Assembly: GCA_031383555.1 (NCBI GenBank)
Contig: JANMZR010000151.1
Span: 1-39,696 of the forward strand
DNA length: 39,696 nt
Direction of reading: 5' to 3'
Origin: JANMZR01 sp031383555
GTDB lineage: Bacteria; Bacteroidota; Bacteroidia; Cytophagales; Spirosomataceae
In this document: positions 16,958-26,414 of the stretch, one piece after another
Position numbering within the stretch: the first letter of the stretch is position 1
How the letters are laid out: every line of letters begins with the position of its first letter
Position numbers and translations under genes: made by a program
Notes under the pieces: model-generated
Database searches by the model: none
Told to the model about the DNA's origin: nothing
Seen by the model: only the letters and a program-made list of their open reading frames with translations

Positions 16958-18544
16958 TTATAAGCCAACAATAGTTTTGCCTTTCGGGTATTTTACAGTA
17001 TATTTTACTTCTAATATTTTAGTTTCATTAGATTTCAAATTTAGTTTCCAAGTAAGTTTCCCTGTTTCAGCGTTTAATTCTGCACCTTTAAAATCAGCAT
17101 CTAAAACTTCTATTTCACTATTTTTTGAAACAGGAATTTGGTCTTCCAATATTAAATCGACATTTTCTTTTTTGGTATTCCTTATGGTAATTCTAAAAGC
17201 CTTTGATTCTCTAATATTAGCGCCAATTGTTTTTTTGGCACTGAAGTCTTTAATAATTTCTCTTTTAAAATTTATTTTTTTATCTCGACCTAAGCTCAAA
17301 TTTAAAGTGTCGCTTACCGTATTATCAGCAATATAAGTTTCACCAACAAAAGCACCTTCAAAATACACATTGGCTTTGCCAGGTAATAAATTATATTGCT
17401 CCCAACCAATAATATTGGCCGTTAAAAAAGCATCGGTATCGTATTTAGGTATGCCAAAATGGATGAAATTGGCTGAGAAATTTTCGTTTTGAATGTCAAC
17501 CAATTCGGGCTTTCCTCCATTCGGAATAGTATATGGCAATATAATTTCAAAACTTACAGCCAGGGTATTTTCTGTAATAGTTACCATATCTGCCATTGAA
17601 ACAGCCTCTTCCATTGATGGAGCAGATGGCATGGCTTCAATTCGCACTGCTGAGTCCATCACTCTGTTTTTATATACTGAAGCAGGTTGGGGGCGATAAA
17701 TATCAACCATTTGTGGGTATAATTCAGGTTTTTGTCCCCCTTGTGAAGGGTTTGAAGTAGAAAGGCTCAACTGAACATTGTTCCAATCTAAACCCGTTTG
17801 TTGCCAAACATTAGCTTTATACGAAAGGGCAATGGGCGATTTTGTATCTTTTACCCTAATATCATATACTGGCGACCAACCAGCACCTCCAACAATATAG
17901 GTGATTTCTAACTCAAAATTTGTTCTAGTTTTTGAGCTCACATTAACCCATATTTCGCCAACTGGCTGATTTTTCTTTTCATTCATTTCAGCTATTTGAG
18001 CTTGAATTTTCACTATCTTTTCTTTAAAATTATTAGCCGCTCGTTCATTTTTAATAATATTTGAATTGATATCGGCCATACGTATTCTAAAAAAATCGGC
18101 CATCGCTTTTACTTTATCGGAGGTATTCGCAATTGTTGTTGAGGCAGTTGAATAATTAGCTTTCAAAAGGTCTTTTTCTCTTTCAAAAGCTTCCTGATTA
18201 AACGAAATCAACCTCAATTCATCATTAATTAATCGTAATGAGTCGTTCAACACTTTCATTTTAGGTGAAACTGCAGTTCCTGAATAATTATTTAGGTACT
18301 TATTACCCATTAAAATCAAATCTCCTTTACCTCCAATTTGAATAGATTGCGGGTCTAAACTTGGAGACACATTCTCAACAATTATTATGCTATTTCCAGC
18401 TGGTATTATCCCTTTAATAAAAGATGTAATTTGTGCTTGATTTTGAAATACTTTTACTTTTGAAATATTGGCCTGAATTCTAATATCATCGGCAGCAAAA
18501 CTTGAAATTGAATATAAAAAATAAAAAGTTAAAAGCTTTTTCAC
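16958..18544 (-). CDS. DUF4139 (mucoidy-inhibitor MuiA-type) secreted protein
   Basis: 528 residues. A signal peptide (about 1-18, ending SSFAADD) is followed by an N-terminal strand-rich region with VKVFQNQAQITSF, a central coiled coil (about 85-190, many K/E/N-rich heptads) and a C-terminal beta domain with ITYIVGGAGWSPVYDIRV and KANVWQQTGLDWNNVQLSLSTS, the hallmark of DUF4139 proteins. The MuiA family was named from a mucoidy phenotype; its biochemical role is unknown. It is predicted to be periplasmic or surface-exposed. The start is GTG; no in-frame ATG close by matches a signal peptide. Confidence 0.85.
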   Translation of the reverse strand: MKKLLTFYFLYSISSFAADDIRIQANISKVKVFQNQAQITSFIKGIIPAGNSIIIVENVSPSLDPQSIQIGGKGDLILMGNKYLNNYSGTAVSPKMKVLNDSLRLINDELRLISFNQEAFEREKDLLKANYSTASTTIANTSDKVKAMADFFRIRMADINSNIIKNERAANNFKEKIVKIQAQIAEMNEKKNQPVGEIWVNVSSKTRTNFELEITYIVGGAGWSPVYDIRVKDTKSPIALSYKANVWQQTGLDWNNVQLSLSTSNPSQGGQKPELYPQMVDIYRPQPASVYKNRVMDSAVRIEAMPSAPSMEEAVSMADMVTITENTLAVSFEIILPYTIPNGGKPELVDIQNENFSANFIHFGIPKYDTDAFLTANIIGWEQYNLLPGKANVYFEGAFVGETYIADNTVSDTLNLSLGRDKKINFKREIIKDFSAKKTIGANIRESKAFRITIRNTKKENVDLILEDQIPVSKNSEIEVLDADFKGAELNAETGKLTWKLNLKSNETKILEVKYTVKYPKGKTIVGL

Positions 18545-18644
18545 TTGATTTTTATTGTTTGAGAAATACGTGTAAAAAAATATTTTGCTTAATTTCTAAA
18601 TAACGGCAAAGAGAGTTTTTTCGTTTAATTTAACACATTTTTAA

Positions 18645-18652
18645 TAACTTTG
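18645..18652 (+). promoter_or_regulatory. -7 element TAACTTTG upstream of the Ldh-family gene
   Basis: TAACTTTG fits TAnnTTTG and lies 27 bases before the ATG at 18680. The -33 region (about 18616-18626, T-rich) has no clean TTG. The gap to the divergent MuiA-type gene is the only space for a promoter. Confidence 0.5.
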
Positions 18653-18679
18653 CACAAATAATTTAGAACAAGTCTTTTG

Positions 18680-19756
18680 ATGTATTCATCGCAATATTTA
18701 CAAAACTTCACCAAACATATTTTTCTTGCAATAGGCTGCTCCACAATAGACGCTGAATTGGCCTCAAAAATACTTATTTCAGCTGACTTACGTGGCATTG
18801 ACTCTCATGGCATAGCTCGATTGGCAGGCTATGTGAGGCTATTTGATAACGGTCGATTGAACCCGAAGCCAAATATGAAAATAATCCATGAAACACCTTC
18901 CACAGGTGTACTTGATGGTGATGCTGGCTTAGGTTTAGTTGTAGCTCCAAGAGCAATGGAAATTGCAATTGAGAAGGCAAATAAAGTTGGGTCGGGCTGG
19001 ATTTCGGTACAAAATTCAAATCATTTTGGCATAGCTGGCTACCATGCATGTTTGGCCTTGGAACACGAAATGATTGGCTGGGCAATGACGCACGCTGCAC
19101 CATTAGTTACGCCTACTTTTTCAAAAGAAAAACTTTTAGGCACGAACCCAATTGCGGTGGCTATTCCAGCTGAAACTGAACCTGCTTTTTTGGCAGACTT
19201 TGCTTCAACGGCAGTGGCATATGGTAAATTGGAAATACTTCAACGGAAAAATAAACCAATACCTTTGGGCTGGGCACAGGACAAAAATGGAATGGCAACC
19301 GACGACGCCTTTGCAATAAAAAATGGTGGTGCTTTATTACCCTTAGGCACTGACCGTGAGCATGGTAGCCATAAAGGATATGGACTAGGTGCCATTGTCG
19401 ATATATTGTCAGGAGTGCTTTCTGGTGCTAATTTTGGCCCTTGGGTACCCCCTTTTGCAACCGCTGGCTTTATGCAAGCAGGAGAAAAGGTGGGAGTTGG
19501 CACGGGGCATTTTTTAGGTGCCATGCGAATTGACGGCTTTAGACCAGCTTCAGAATTTAAAGCAGATATGGACCGTTGGATAAAAAGATTTAGAGGGGCT
19601 GAGGCGGTTGAAGGCAAAAAAGTAATTATTCCTGGCGACCCTGAACGAGAAATGGAAGCCTTGCGTTTAATAGAAGGGATTCATTTAGTGGAACCCATCC
19701 AAAACGACCTTTTAACTTTAGCGCAAAGGTTCAATTTAAGTTTTGAAATAAATTAA
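18680..19756 (+). CDS. Ldh-family malate/L-lactate dehydrogenase-like oxidoreductase
   Basis: 358 residues from the ATG at 18680; the TTG just before it (18677) is an unlikely start. The family motifs are ADLRGIDSHGIARL near residue 35, VQNSNHFGIAGYHA near 112, LLGTNPIAVAIP near 153, FASTAVAYGKLE near 172 and HGSHKGYGLGAIVDIL near 233. Proteins of this NAD(P)-dependent 2-hydroxyacid dehydrogenase group act on malate, L-lactate, ureidoglycolate, sulfolactate or 2,3-diketogulonate. The sequence alone does not tell which, and no pathway partner is adjacent. MltG follows 71 bases downstream. Confidence 0.88.
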   Translation: MYSSQYLQNFTKHIFLAIGCSTIDAELASKILISADLRGIDSHGIARLAGYVRLFDNGRLNPKPNMKIIHETPSTGVLDGDAGLGLVVAPRAMEIAIEKANKVGSGWISVQNSNHFGIAGYHACLALEHEMIGWAMTHAAPLVTPTFSKEKLLGTNPIAVAIPAETEPAFLADFASTAVAYGKLEILQRKNKPIPLGWAQDKNGMATDDAFAIKNGGALLPLGTDREHGSHKGYGLGAIVDILSGVLSGANFGPWVPPFATAGFMQAGEKVGVGTGHFLGAMRIDGFRPASEFKADMDRWIKRFRGAEAVEGKKVIIPGDPEREMEALRLIEGIHLVEPIQNDLLTLAQRFNLSFEIN

Positions 19757-19827
19757 TTTTATTTTTCAAAATTCAATCAAAAAAATCCCAACTAAGATTA
19801 TAAGCAAAAACCGAAAGAAAGATTAAA

Positions 19828-20871
19828 ATGAAACAAAAAAATAAAATATTAAAAATAGCAATATTACTAGTTGGTTTTTTAACAGCCTCATTTTCTTATT
19901 ATATTTATCAAATAGTAAAAACACCCAATTTACAGGCCGATAAAGAGAAACCATTTATTTTATTAATTCCGAAAGGTGCAAATTTTGAATCTGTTTGGGA
20001 TAGTTTGAAGAAAAACGATGTTGTAAAAGATGAAATGTCGTTCAAATTTATTTCAAAATTTAGAAAATATTCAGAAAATGTAAGGCCTGGCAGGTATGTA
20101 ATTAAGCCAAATTCAGGCAATTACGATGTAATTGGTAAGCTTCGGTCGGGTGATCAGGATCCCATAAATTTGACATTCAATAATGTGCGATTGAGAAAGG
20201 AATTAGTTAAAAAAGTGGGTACTAAATTTGAGTTTGACTCCACTGCTTTTGAAAAAGTTTTATTAGATAGTTCTTTGGCAAAATCCTATGGGTTTACTGA
20301 TGAAACTTTTATGTGCATGTTTATTCCTAATACATATGATATATTTTGGAATGTTGAACCTAAAAAAATATTCGACAGAATGAAGTTTGAATATGATAAC
20401 TTTTGGAATGATGAAAGAAAAGAAAAAGCAAAAGCGCTTGGTTTGACACCCATTGAAGTATCAATATTAGCTTCAATAGTTGAGGAAGAGCAAGCTAGAA
20501 AAGATGATGAAAAACCAAAAGTAGCTGGCCTTTATTTGAATAGATTAAAAACAGGTATGGCATTACAAGCTGACCCAACCGTAAAATTTGCATTACAAAA
20601 TTTTGGATTAAAAAGGATTTTAAATGAACATTTGCTAACAAAATCACCCTATAATACCTATCTTAACAAAGGTTTGCCACCTGGTCCAATTCGACTGGCT
20701 AATGTAGCTAGCATTGATGCTGTTCTTAACCATGAAAAACATAATTATACTTATATGTGTGCTAGCCCCGATTTGAATGGCTACCATATTTTTGCCTCCA
20801 CTTATGAGGAGCATTTAAAAAATGCTGCATTATACCAGCAAGCATTGAACAAAATGAAAATATATAAGTAA
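19828..20871 (+). CDS. mltG: Endolytic murein transglycosylase MltG
   Basis: 347 residues. One N-terminal transmembrane helix (about 10-28), a LysM-like region (IPKGANFESVWDSLKKNDVV, about 49-68), and the YceG catalytic domain: ASIVEEEQARKDDEKPKVAGLYLNRL with the predicted catalytic Glu219, LQADPTVKFAL, and SPYNTYLNKGLPPGPI. E. coli MltG uses Glu218 in the same motif. It cuts nascent peptidoglycan strands at the periplasmic face of the inner membrane and is thought to set strand length. hslU begins 78 bases after the stop, with its own promoter-like element in the gap. Confidence 0.93.
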   Translation: MKQKNKILKIAILLVGFLTASFSYYIYQIVKTPNLQADKEKPFILLIPKGANFESVWDSLKKNDVVKDEMSFKFISKFRKYSENVRPGRYVIKPNSGNYDVIGKLRSGDQDPINLTFNNVRLRKELVKKVGTKFEFDSTAFEKVLLDSSLAKSYGFTDETFMCMFIPNTYDIFWNVEPKKIFDRMKFEYDNFWNDERKEKAKALGLTPIEVSILASIVEEEQARKDDEKPKVAGLYLNRLKTGMALQADPTVKFALQNFGLKRILNEHLLTKSPYNTYLNKGLPPGPIRLANVASIDAVLNHEKHNYTYMCASPDLNGYHIFASTYEEHLKNAALYQQALNKMKIYK

Positions 20872-20922
20872 GTTTGAGTGTTGGTATTAAGATTAAAAAT
20901 TTAACCGAATTAGTTAAATCAC

Positions 20923-20930
20923 TAATTTTG
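20923..20930 (+). promoter_or_regulatory. -7 element TAATTTTG upstream of hslU
   Basis: TAATTTTG fits TAnnTTTG, 19 bases before the hslU ATG. The -33 position (near 20901) reads TTAACC rather than TTG. It suggests that hslU can be transcribed independently of mltG. Confidence 0.5.
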
Positions 20931-20949
20931 GAGCTAAAATAAAAATAAA

Positions 20950-22335
20950 ATGGCGATTTCATTGGAATTATTAACACCAAAACAAATAGTTGAAGAACTT
21001 GACAAATACATTATTGGGCAAAAAGATGCTAAGAAAAATGTAGCGATTGCATTGAGAAATCGTTGGAGAAGGATGAATGCGAGTGAGGAAATGCGACAGG
21101 AAATTACACCCAATAATATATTAATGATTGGCTCAACGGGGGTTGGAAAAACTGAAATTGCACGACGATTAGCCAAACTAGCCAATGCCCCTTTTACAAA
21201 AGTTGAAGCGTCGAAGTTTACTGAAGTTGGCTATGTTGGGCGTGATGTCGAGAGCATGGTTCGTGATTTGGTAGAGCAGTCGGTGCATATGGTAAAAGCC
21301 GCTAAAAAAGAAGAAGTTCAAGAAAAAGCAAAAAAAGCAGTTGAAGATATTATATTGGATATACTTATTCCTTCTGTAAAAAAAGGTAAGGATAAAAATA
21401 CTTCTCAAAACATTGATATACAAGGAGATAGCGATGAAGAATTGAACCATAAAACTAGAGAAAGATTTAGAGAAAAATTGGCCGCAGGTGAGCTAGAAAA
21501 CCGTAAAATTGAAATAAACATTCAGGCAAGCAATAGCCCAAGCGTAGGCATAATGGGTGGCCCAATGGACGAAATGTCTATGATGAATATTCAAGATATG
21601 ATTGGTGGAATGTTGCCCAAAAAACAAAAGAAAAGAAAACTCACCATTGCCGAAGCTCGTAAAATTCTTTTGGAAGAGGAAGCTGCCAAGCTTATTGATA
21701 TGGATGAAGTAAAGGAGGAAGCCATAAGAAAAGCGGAAAATTTAGGAATTATTTTTATTGATGAAATTGACAAAATAGCTTCTTCCAGATCAGGCGGTGG
21801 TGGCCCTGATGTAAGCCGTGAAGGTGTGCAGCGGGATATGCTTCCAATAGTTGAGGGCTCAACCGTAAACACAAAATACGGCCCGATCAATACCGACCAT
21901 GTACTTTTTATAGCTGCTGGGGCTTTTCATGTGGCGAAACCAAGCGATTTGATACCAGAACTTCAAGGTCGATTCCCCATTCGAGTGGAATTGCAAAGCC
22001 TTACACAAGATGATTTTTATAAAATATTAAAAGAACCTAAAGGCGCTTTAACTAAGCAATATATTGCCATGTTAGAAGCTGAAAATGTTGAACTTAGCTT
22101 CTCGGACGAGTCATTGTTTGCGATATCTAAAATTGCTTTTGAAATTAATTCTGAAGTTGAAAATATCGGAGCACGTCGCTTGCAAACAGTTATGAGTCAT
22201 TTATTGAATGATATTATGTTTGAAATTCCCGACTCAATAGGCCCAAATGCCAAAATAGTAATCGATGGAAAATTGGTAGAAGAAAGATTGGCTGGATTGG
22301 TGAAAAACAGAGATTTGAGTCAATATATTTTGTAA
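20950..22335 (+). CDS. hslU: HslU (ClpY) ATPase subunit of the HslUV protease
   Basis: 461 residues. N-terminal TPKQIVEELDKYIIGQKDAKKN block, Walker A GSTGVGKTEIARRLAKLANAPF near residue 60, the pore motif segment KFTEVGYVGRDVESMVRDL (with the Gly-Tyr-Val-Gly loop), a long insertion (I) domain (about 110-245), Walker B IIFIDEIDKIA near 266 and ENIGARRLQTVMSHLL in the C-terminal sensor-2 region. The chain ends with hydrophobic residues (LSQYIL), the tail that docks into HslV. It unfolds substrates for HslV, whose gene is at 10846-11388 on the other strand. Confidence 0.96.
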   Translation: MAISLELLTPKQIVEELDKYIIGQKDAKKNVAIALRNRWRRMNASEEMRQEITPNNILMIGSTGVGKTEIARRLAKLANAPFTKVEASKFTEVGYVGRDVESMVRDLVEQSVHMVKAAKKEEVQEKAKKAVEDIILDILIPSVKKGKDKNTSQNIDIQGDSDEELNHKTRERFREKLAAGELENRKIEINIQASNSPSVGIMGGPMDEMSMMNIQDMIGGMLPKKQKKRKLTIAEARKILLEEEAAKLIDMDEVKEEAIRKAENLGIIFIDEIDKIASSRSGGGGPDVSREGVQRDMLPIVEGSTVNTKYGPINTDHVLFIAAGAFHVAKPSDLIPELQGRFPIRVELQSLTQDDFYKILKEPKGALTKQYIAMLEAENVELSFSDESLFAISKIAFEINSEVENIGARRLQTVMSHLLNDIMFEIPDSIGPNAKIVIDGKLVEERLAGLVKNRDLSQYIL

Positions 22336-22337
22336 GT

Positions 22338-22380
22338 AAAAAAACCTCACCCTAACCTCTCCTTTTGAGAGGGGTTTTTG
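22338..22380. terminator. Bidirectional terminator between hslU and the DUF5723 gene
   Basis: A run of A and ACC (to 22345), then CCTCTC 22356-22361, loop, GAGAGG 22367-22372, then GGTTTTT. The inner six-base stem is perfect; the outer A/T arms pair around an asymmetric bulge. It lies between convergent genes. The text CCTCACCCTAACCTCTCC is of a kind seen repeatedly between genes in Cytophagales (from memory), so it may be a dispersed repeat used as terminator. Confidence 0.75.
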
Positions 22381-22392
22381 CATTAGTTAGAT

Positions 22393-23967
22393 TTACCGTA
22401 AACCCTTATTCGATTTCTTTTTTCGTTTCTTGAAAAAATTTATAAAAGCATTTTCTGATTTTTCATAATAACAATTATTAGAAAGCGTTGGTAATTTGTG
22501 ATAAATTGGAATATTGGCGCCTAAATGCAAATCAAAACCTCGAGGATTACCAATATTGAACAAACCTTGCAAATGGTCGGAACCAATAAATATTGGGCCA
22601 AAACGTGCCGAAATACCCAGCGTAAGTAGCTGATAATCATTTAATAAACTAACTGGCATAGCTACATCAATCCATTTTGACTCATACCTAGGCACTACAG
22701 AAACCAATGAAGGCATGCGCATTCCTAATTTATTTACCGAACGTAAATTTTGAACCCAGGTACTATAAACATAAATATTCTCACGCACTTTATAATCAAA
22801 AAATGCCTGAAAAGTAGCAGGCAAGATCGAGAAAAATGAATTCATATTGTCAGAAGCACTTACATTCAGACTTGTATTTATTGAATTAATTAACCTCCTG
22901 TTGGGAAATAATTTTATTTGGTTATCAAACACGTTTTTATTATCGGTAACCACCTCGTAGTTAGACACATAGGTTGGATTATTAAAATTCACCCTTCCAA
23001 TATCAATTAATGAAACCCCGATTTTGTAATCATATTTATTCTGCGTTTCATCCCAGCGTTGCTTACCTTTAACTTTATAGGCGTATTTCTGAATTTGTGG
23101 CCTACTTTCATAAACCAGGCCAATATCCAATGCATACCCTCTACCTGGGCTTGCATTACTCGCCCAATAATCTGGGCTTAGGTTGAAATCATTCAAGCCA
23201 AGGTCTTCGTCAGAAAACCCATATTTTGCATTTAAATACTTAAGATTTAGCACATTATCAAACAAAGCAGAGGTACCATTTGGGTCTGGCACATTGTCCG
23301 AAAGCTGATAGGCCGATTCCTTGGCAATCATGTGAAAATTAGTCAATCCTATAACTCTTTTTACCGAAACCGCCACTTTTATAGCTTCCTCCGAATTCAA
23401 AGAAATATCTTTACCATAACTTAATCCTATTTCAGCAAAAGCATTCATATTCAATGACATACTTAAGTTATTGGCATCTCTAATCATAGTCGGATTCCTT
23501 GGCCCATATTGTATAAGTTTCGCTAATACTGGCGACACATTTGTAGCACTTAATGCACCTCTTCCCCTCGAGGTTATTGCAATACTTTGCTTTGAATCAA
23601 TAGCATACATGATGGCAGGCCCACGCACATCAACCAATCCATTTAAATTTTTCTCACGATTATTATCAATTGGTTCCAAATAGCTACTTCTCCATATTTC
23701 TTTTGGTTTTTTCAATACCAAACCACTAGTTAATTTTGCAAATGAATAGGGTGCCGTCCATCTTACTGCATTATTTCCTAAAAACATATCAGCAGCACCT
23801 AAATTTACAAATACTTTATGGCGGGAGTCAACCATATTAGCTGGGTTGGCATAAACAGCGTTGGTTCCAGCATAATTGCTACCTATAATACCCAAATATT
23901 GTTGTGAAGATGCCACATATTGGGAAAAAGCAAAAAAGAATAGTAGAATTAATTTGTTGATAGTCAT
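22393..23967 (-). CDS. DUF5723 family outer-membrane protein
   Basis: 524 residues. A signal peptide (about 1-21, ending in ASS-QQ) is followed by YLGIIGSNYAGTNAVYANPANMVDS, the DUF5723 N-terminal signature that resembles the start of FadL/PorV-like barrels, and by many alternating strands with aromatic ends. The C-terminus is unusually basic (KKRKKKSNKGLR, last 15 residues). It is predicted to be a beta-barrel outer-membrane protein. The function is unknown; related Bacteroidota proteins are often near gliding or secretion genes, but none is adjacent here. Confidence 0.8.
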   Translation of the reverse strand: MTINKLILLFFFAFSQYVASSQQYLGIIGSNYAGTNAVYANPANMVDSRHKVFVNLGAADMFLGNNAVRWTAPYSFAKLTSGLVLKKPKEIWRSSYLEPIDNNREKNLNGLVDVRGPAIMYAIDSKQSIAITSRGRGALSATNVSPVLAKLIQYGPRNPTMIRDANNLSMSLNMNAFAEIGLSYGKDISLNSEEAIKVAVSVKRVIGLTNFHMIAKESAYQLSDNVPDPNGTSALFDNVLNLKYLNAKYGFSDEDLGLNDFNLSPDYWASNASPGRGYALDIGLVYESRPQIQKYAYKVKGKQRWDETQNKYDYKIGVSLIDIGRVNFNNPTYVSNYEVVTDNKNVFDNQIKLFPNRRLINSINTSLNVSASDNMNSFFSILPATFQAFFDYKVRENIYVYSTWVQNLRSVNKLGMRMPSLVSVVPRYESKWIDVAMPVSLLNDYQLLTLGISARFGPIFIGSDHLQGLFNIGNPRGFDLHLGANIPIYHKLPTLSNNCYYEKSENAFINFFKKRKKKSNKGLR

Positions 23968-24394
23968 AAAAAGCCTTAATCGCCTTTTTAATTAAATATT
24001 ATACTTTTAAATCAGCTTTTCTATACATTTTATTTATAAAGAAAGCCTTTTAAACAATTGCATAGAAACACAATAAATTTAATATTTAAGTTTAATTTTC
24101 TAAAAAGGTTTGCAAAATTACAAAACGAAGTCCAAAATTAACCTATTTCTTAAATTTAGGAATTTTAAGTTTTAGTTATAAATGCAAAAATTTTTGATAA
24201 ATTTGGATAATTCTATTAAAAACGAAATATTATTGTGTTTTATGCTTATAATTAATAAATATCTTTTCTGATTTTGGTAAAATACAATAAATTTGCAAAC
24301 AGAGAATGAGATTTTCAGTTCATTCGATATCGTTTCTAATAAAAGATAGTTCTAAAAAAACTAGAATATAAAATAGACAATACCTTACTCAAAA
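23968..24394. other. Divergent intergenic region between the DUF5723 gene and pfkA
   Basis: 427 AT-rich bases with no plausible gene. Two copies of CAAAATTA (24113-24120 and 24133-24140) read TAATTTTG on the - strand and could be -7 elements for the DUF5723 gene, about 145-165 bases from its start; neither has a clear -33 partner. The pfkA -7 candidate is on the + strand at 24288. Confidence 0.45.
24288..24295 (+). promoter_or_regulatory. -7 element TAAATTTG upstream of pfkA
   Basis: TAAATTTG fits TAnnTTTG. It would give a leader of about 95 bases before the pfkA ATG. The -33 region (TTTTCTG near 24264-24270) is a weak match. Confidence 0.45.
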
Positions 24395-25369
24395 ATGAAA
24401 AGAATTGCAGTTTTTACTTCAGGGGGTGATTCACCAGGAATGAATGCTTGCGTGCGAGCAATTGTACGAGGGGCAGTGTACCATAACGTTGAAATTTATG
24501 GCATAATGCGTGGCTATAATGGCATGATAGCCGGCGATATATTTGAGATGAACAGCCGAAGTGTAAGTAATATAATTCAACGAGGTGGCACTATATTAAA
24601 GTCGGCCAGAAGCAAGGAGTTCATGACAAAAGAAGGACGCCAAAAGGCTTATGATCAACTAGTTAAATATGAAATTGATGGCCTTGTGGCTATTGGTGGA
24701 AATGGCACTTTTACAGGGGCTGAAATATTTTATAATGAATTTGGCATACCAACAGTAGGTGCACCCGGTACGATTGACAATGACCTTTTTGGTACGGATT
24801 ACACAATTGGTTATGATACAGCTGTAAACACTGCAATGGAAGCCATAGACAAAATTAGAGATACTGCCGATTCACACGATAGAGTATTTTTTATTGAGGT
24901 TATGGGACGAGATTCGGGCTATATTGCTATAGAATGCGGTATTGCAGGCGGTGCTGAATCAGTATTAGTTCCTGAAAATTTGACTACCCCAGAAGATGTT
25001 GTAAAACTTTTGAAAATTGGTATTATGAGTCAAAAAACGTCCTCCATAGTAATAGTTGCGGAAGGTGATGAAGAAGGTAATGCACAAGTAATTGCTCAAA
25101 AAATAAAAGCACAAATGGATTCAAATGTCGATATTCGTGTAACCACTTTAGGCCATATTCAACGGGGTGGTAGCCCGACAGCCAGTGATAGAATATTAGC
25201 GAGCAGGCTAGGCTTAGGTGCGGTTGAAGGTCTATTAACTGGAGGCAAAAATATAATGGCCGGTGTAGTAAATAATGAACTCGTATTTACCCCTTTTCAT
25301 GAAACAATCACACTAAAAAAACCAATTTATCATGATTTAATGCGTATGGCACGTATTTTAGCAATTTAG
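24395..25369 (+). CDS. pfkA: 6-phosphofructokinase
   Basis: 324 residues. Motifs: TSGGDSPGMNACVRAIVR at residue 8, GYNGMI, ILKSARS, AIGGNGTFTGAEIF near 99, GAPGTIDNDLFGTDYTIG near 121 with the catalytic Asp, DTADSHDRVFFIEVMGRDSGYIA, and GHIQRGGSPTASDR. It phosphorylates fructose 6-phosphate with ATP, the committed step of glycolysis. The Gly in GGNG matches the ATP-using type (pyrophosphate users have Asp there), but the neighbouring residue is Asn where E. coli PfkA has Asp103. The gene is single, with convergent yet spaced neighbours. Confidence 0.93.
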   Translation: MKRIAVFTSGGDSPGMNACVRAIVRGAVYHNVEIYGIMRGYNGMIAGDIFEMNSRSVSNIIQRGGTILKSARSKEFMTKEGRQKAYDQLVKYEIDGLVAIGGNGTFTGAEIFYNEFGIPTVGAPGTIDNDLFGTDYTIGYDTAVNTAMEAIDKIRDTADSHDRVFFIEVMGRDSGYIAIECGIAGGAESVLVPENLTTPEDVVKLLKIGIMSQKTSSIVIVAEGDEEGNAQVIAQKIKAQMDSNVDIRVTTLGHIQRGGSPTASDRILASRLGLGAVEGLLTGGKNIMAGVVNNELVFTPFHETITLKKPIYHDLMRMARILAI

Positions 25370-25411
25370 GGTTTTGACTCAAATTTTACGAATTTTATTT
25401 TAGAAATTAGA

Positions 25412-25439
25412 ACACGGATCTATCAAGCTTGACACGGAT
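25412..25439. repeat. Direct repeat ACACGGAT downstream of pfkA
   Basis: ACACGGAT at 25412-25419 and 25432-25439, 20 bases apart, with a CTATCAAGCTTG spacer that contains a small palindrome. It resembles the degenerate CACGGATT repeats seen between genes in several bacterial groups (from memory). The 121-base gap between pfkA (+) and the YdcF-like gene (-) holds nothing else recognisable. Confidence 0.5.
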
Positions 25440-25490
25440 TTGCTAATCATTGTTTCTTTTTATTCAAATATTTATTTCTGAAAAAAAATA

Positions 25491-26267
25491 TTAAATATAG
25501 CCCATTAGCTTATAAGTTACCAATCCATACCATTCATGAAATAGGTCATGCCATAGTGAGAAGGCGTCTTCATCAGGAACTATGGTATAAAATGAAAATA
25601 AACTATTGTTTAATTGCTCATAACAGGCTGGAAATGAATCGACTACCAACCCTTGTTTTCTAAAACAAGCTAAGCTTCTTTTCATATGATAGGCAGAAGT
25701 AATCACTAGTATTTTCGATTTATCTAATTTATTTTCTTCTAAAATTTTCTTGGAAAAAAGTGCATTTTCAAAGGTATTTTTCGAATTAATTTCAATTAGA
25801 ATATCTTGTAAAGCAATTCCAATATTTATTAAAAACTCTTTCGATTTATTTGCTTCGGTGATTTCGTTTTTTCTAGTAAATATAGATGCAGATCCTGCCG
25901 AAATCAATATTTTAGCTACTTTCCCAGCTTTATATAGTTGAATAGCTTGCAAGAGTCTATCAGCCGATGGGTCAAAATGAACCCGATCATAAGGCCACTT
26001 ATGCTCGTTAGAAATACCACCACCTAAAACAATGGCCACATCATATTTGGCCATTTTCGATATTTCATTTGGCCTTGGCTCCCACCAACGCATAACTTTT
26101 GAGGCTAGATAGGTATTTCCAAAAACCATAAAAATAAAAAAAGAAATTCTCAAAGCATTTTTTCTATTTCTTTCTTTTTTCGTAAAAATTGCCCATAATA
26201 AACTGATAGTTAACCAGAAAAATGGCATTAGGAATAGGGTAAAAAATTTGGAAATAATAAAAAACAT
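25491..26267 (-). CDS. YdcF/ElyC/SanA-family (DUF218) membrane protein
   Basis: 258 residues. Two N-terminal hydrophobic segments (about 1-27 and 37-55), then the DUF218 domain: VAIVLGGGISNE near residue 77, a long DPSADRLLQAIQLYKAGKVAKILISAG block near 100, ENALFSKKILEEN and ILVITSAYHMKRSLACFRKQG near 185. Known relatives act in envelope maintenance (ElyC, SanA) or bind nucleotide-like ligands (YdcF); the enzymatic role is not known. The domain faces the periplasm if the helices insert as usual. It ends close to the right flank of pfkA and is convergent with it. Confidence 0.85.
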   Translation of the reverse strand: MFFIISKFFTLFLMPFFWLTISLLWAIFTKKERNRKNALRISFFIFMVFGNTYLASKVMRWWEPRPNEISKMAKYDVAIVLGGGISNEHKWPYDRVHFDPSADRLLQAIQLYKAGKVAKILISAGSASIFTRKNEITEANKSKEFLINIGIALQDILIEINSKNTFENALFSKKILEENKLDKSKILVITSAYHMKRSLACFRKQGLVVDSFPACYEQLNNSLFSFYTIVPDEDAFSLWHDLFHEWYGLVTYKLMGYI

Positions 26268-26414
26268 AAATTTTATAATTGAATTTTAGGCACAAATTTC
26301 AACAATTCTATGGGTTTTACGTTAATTTTGTTATCAGTTAAAATAAAAATTGTTGATTTTAACTTGTAATATTTAAAAGATTTAAATAATCATCAAAAAG
26401 ACCTAAATCAATTA

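Noticed and set aside
19240..19617. 125-codon open frame on the - strand
   Set aside because: Antisense shadow of the Ldh-family dehydrogenase, low-complexity Pro/Ser/Ala composition.
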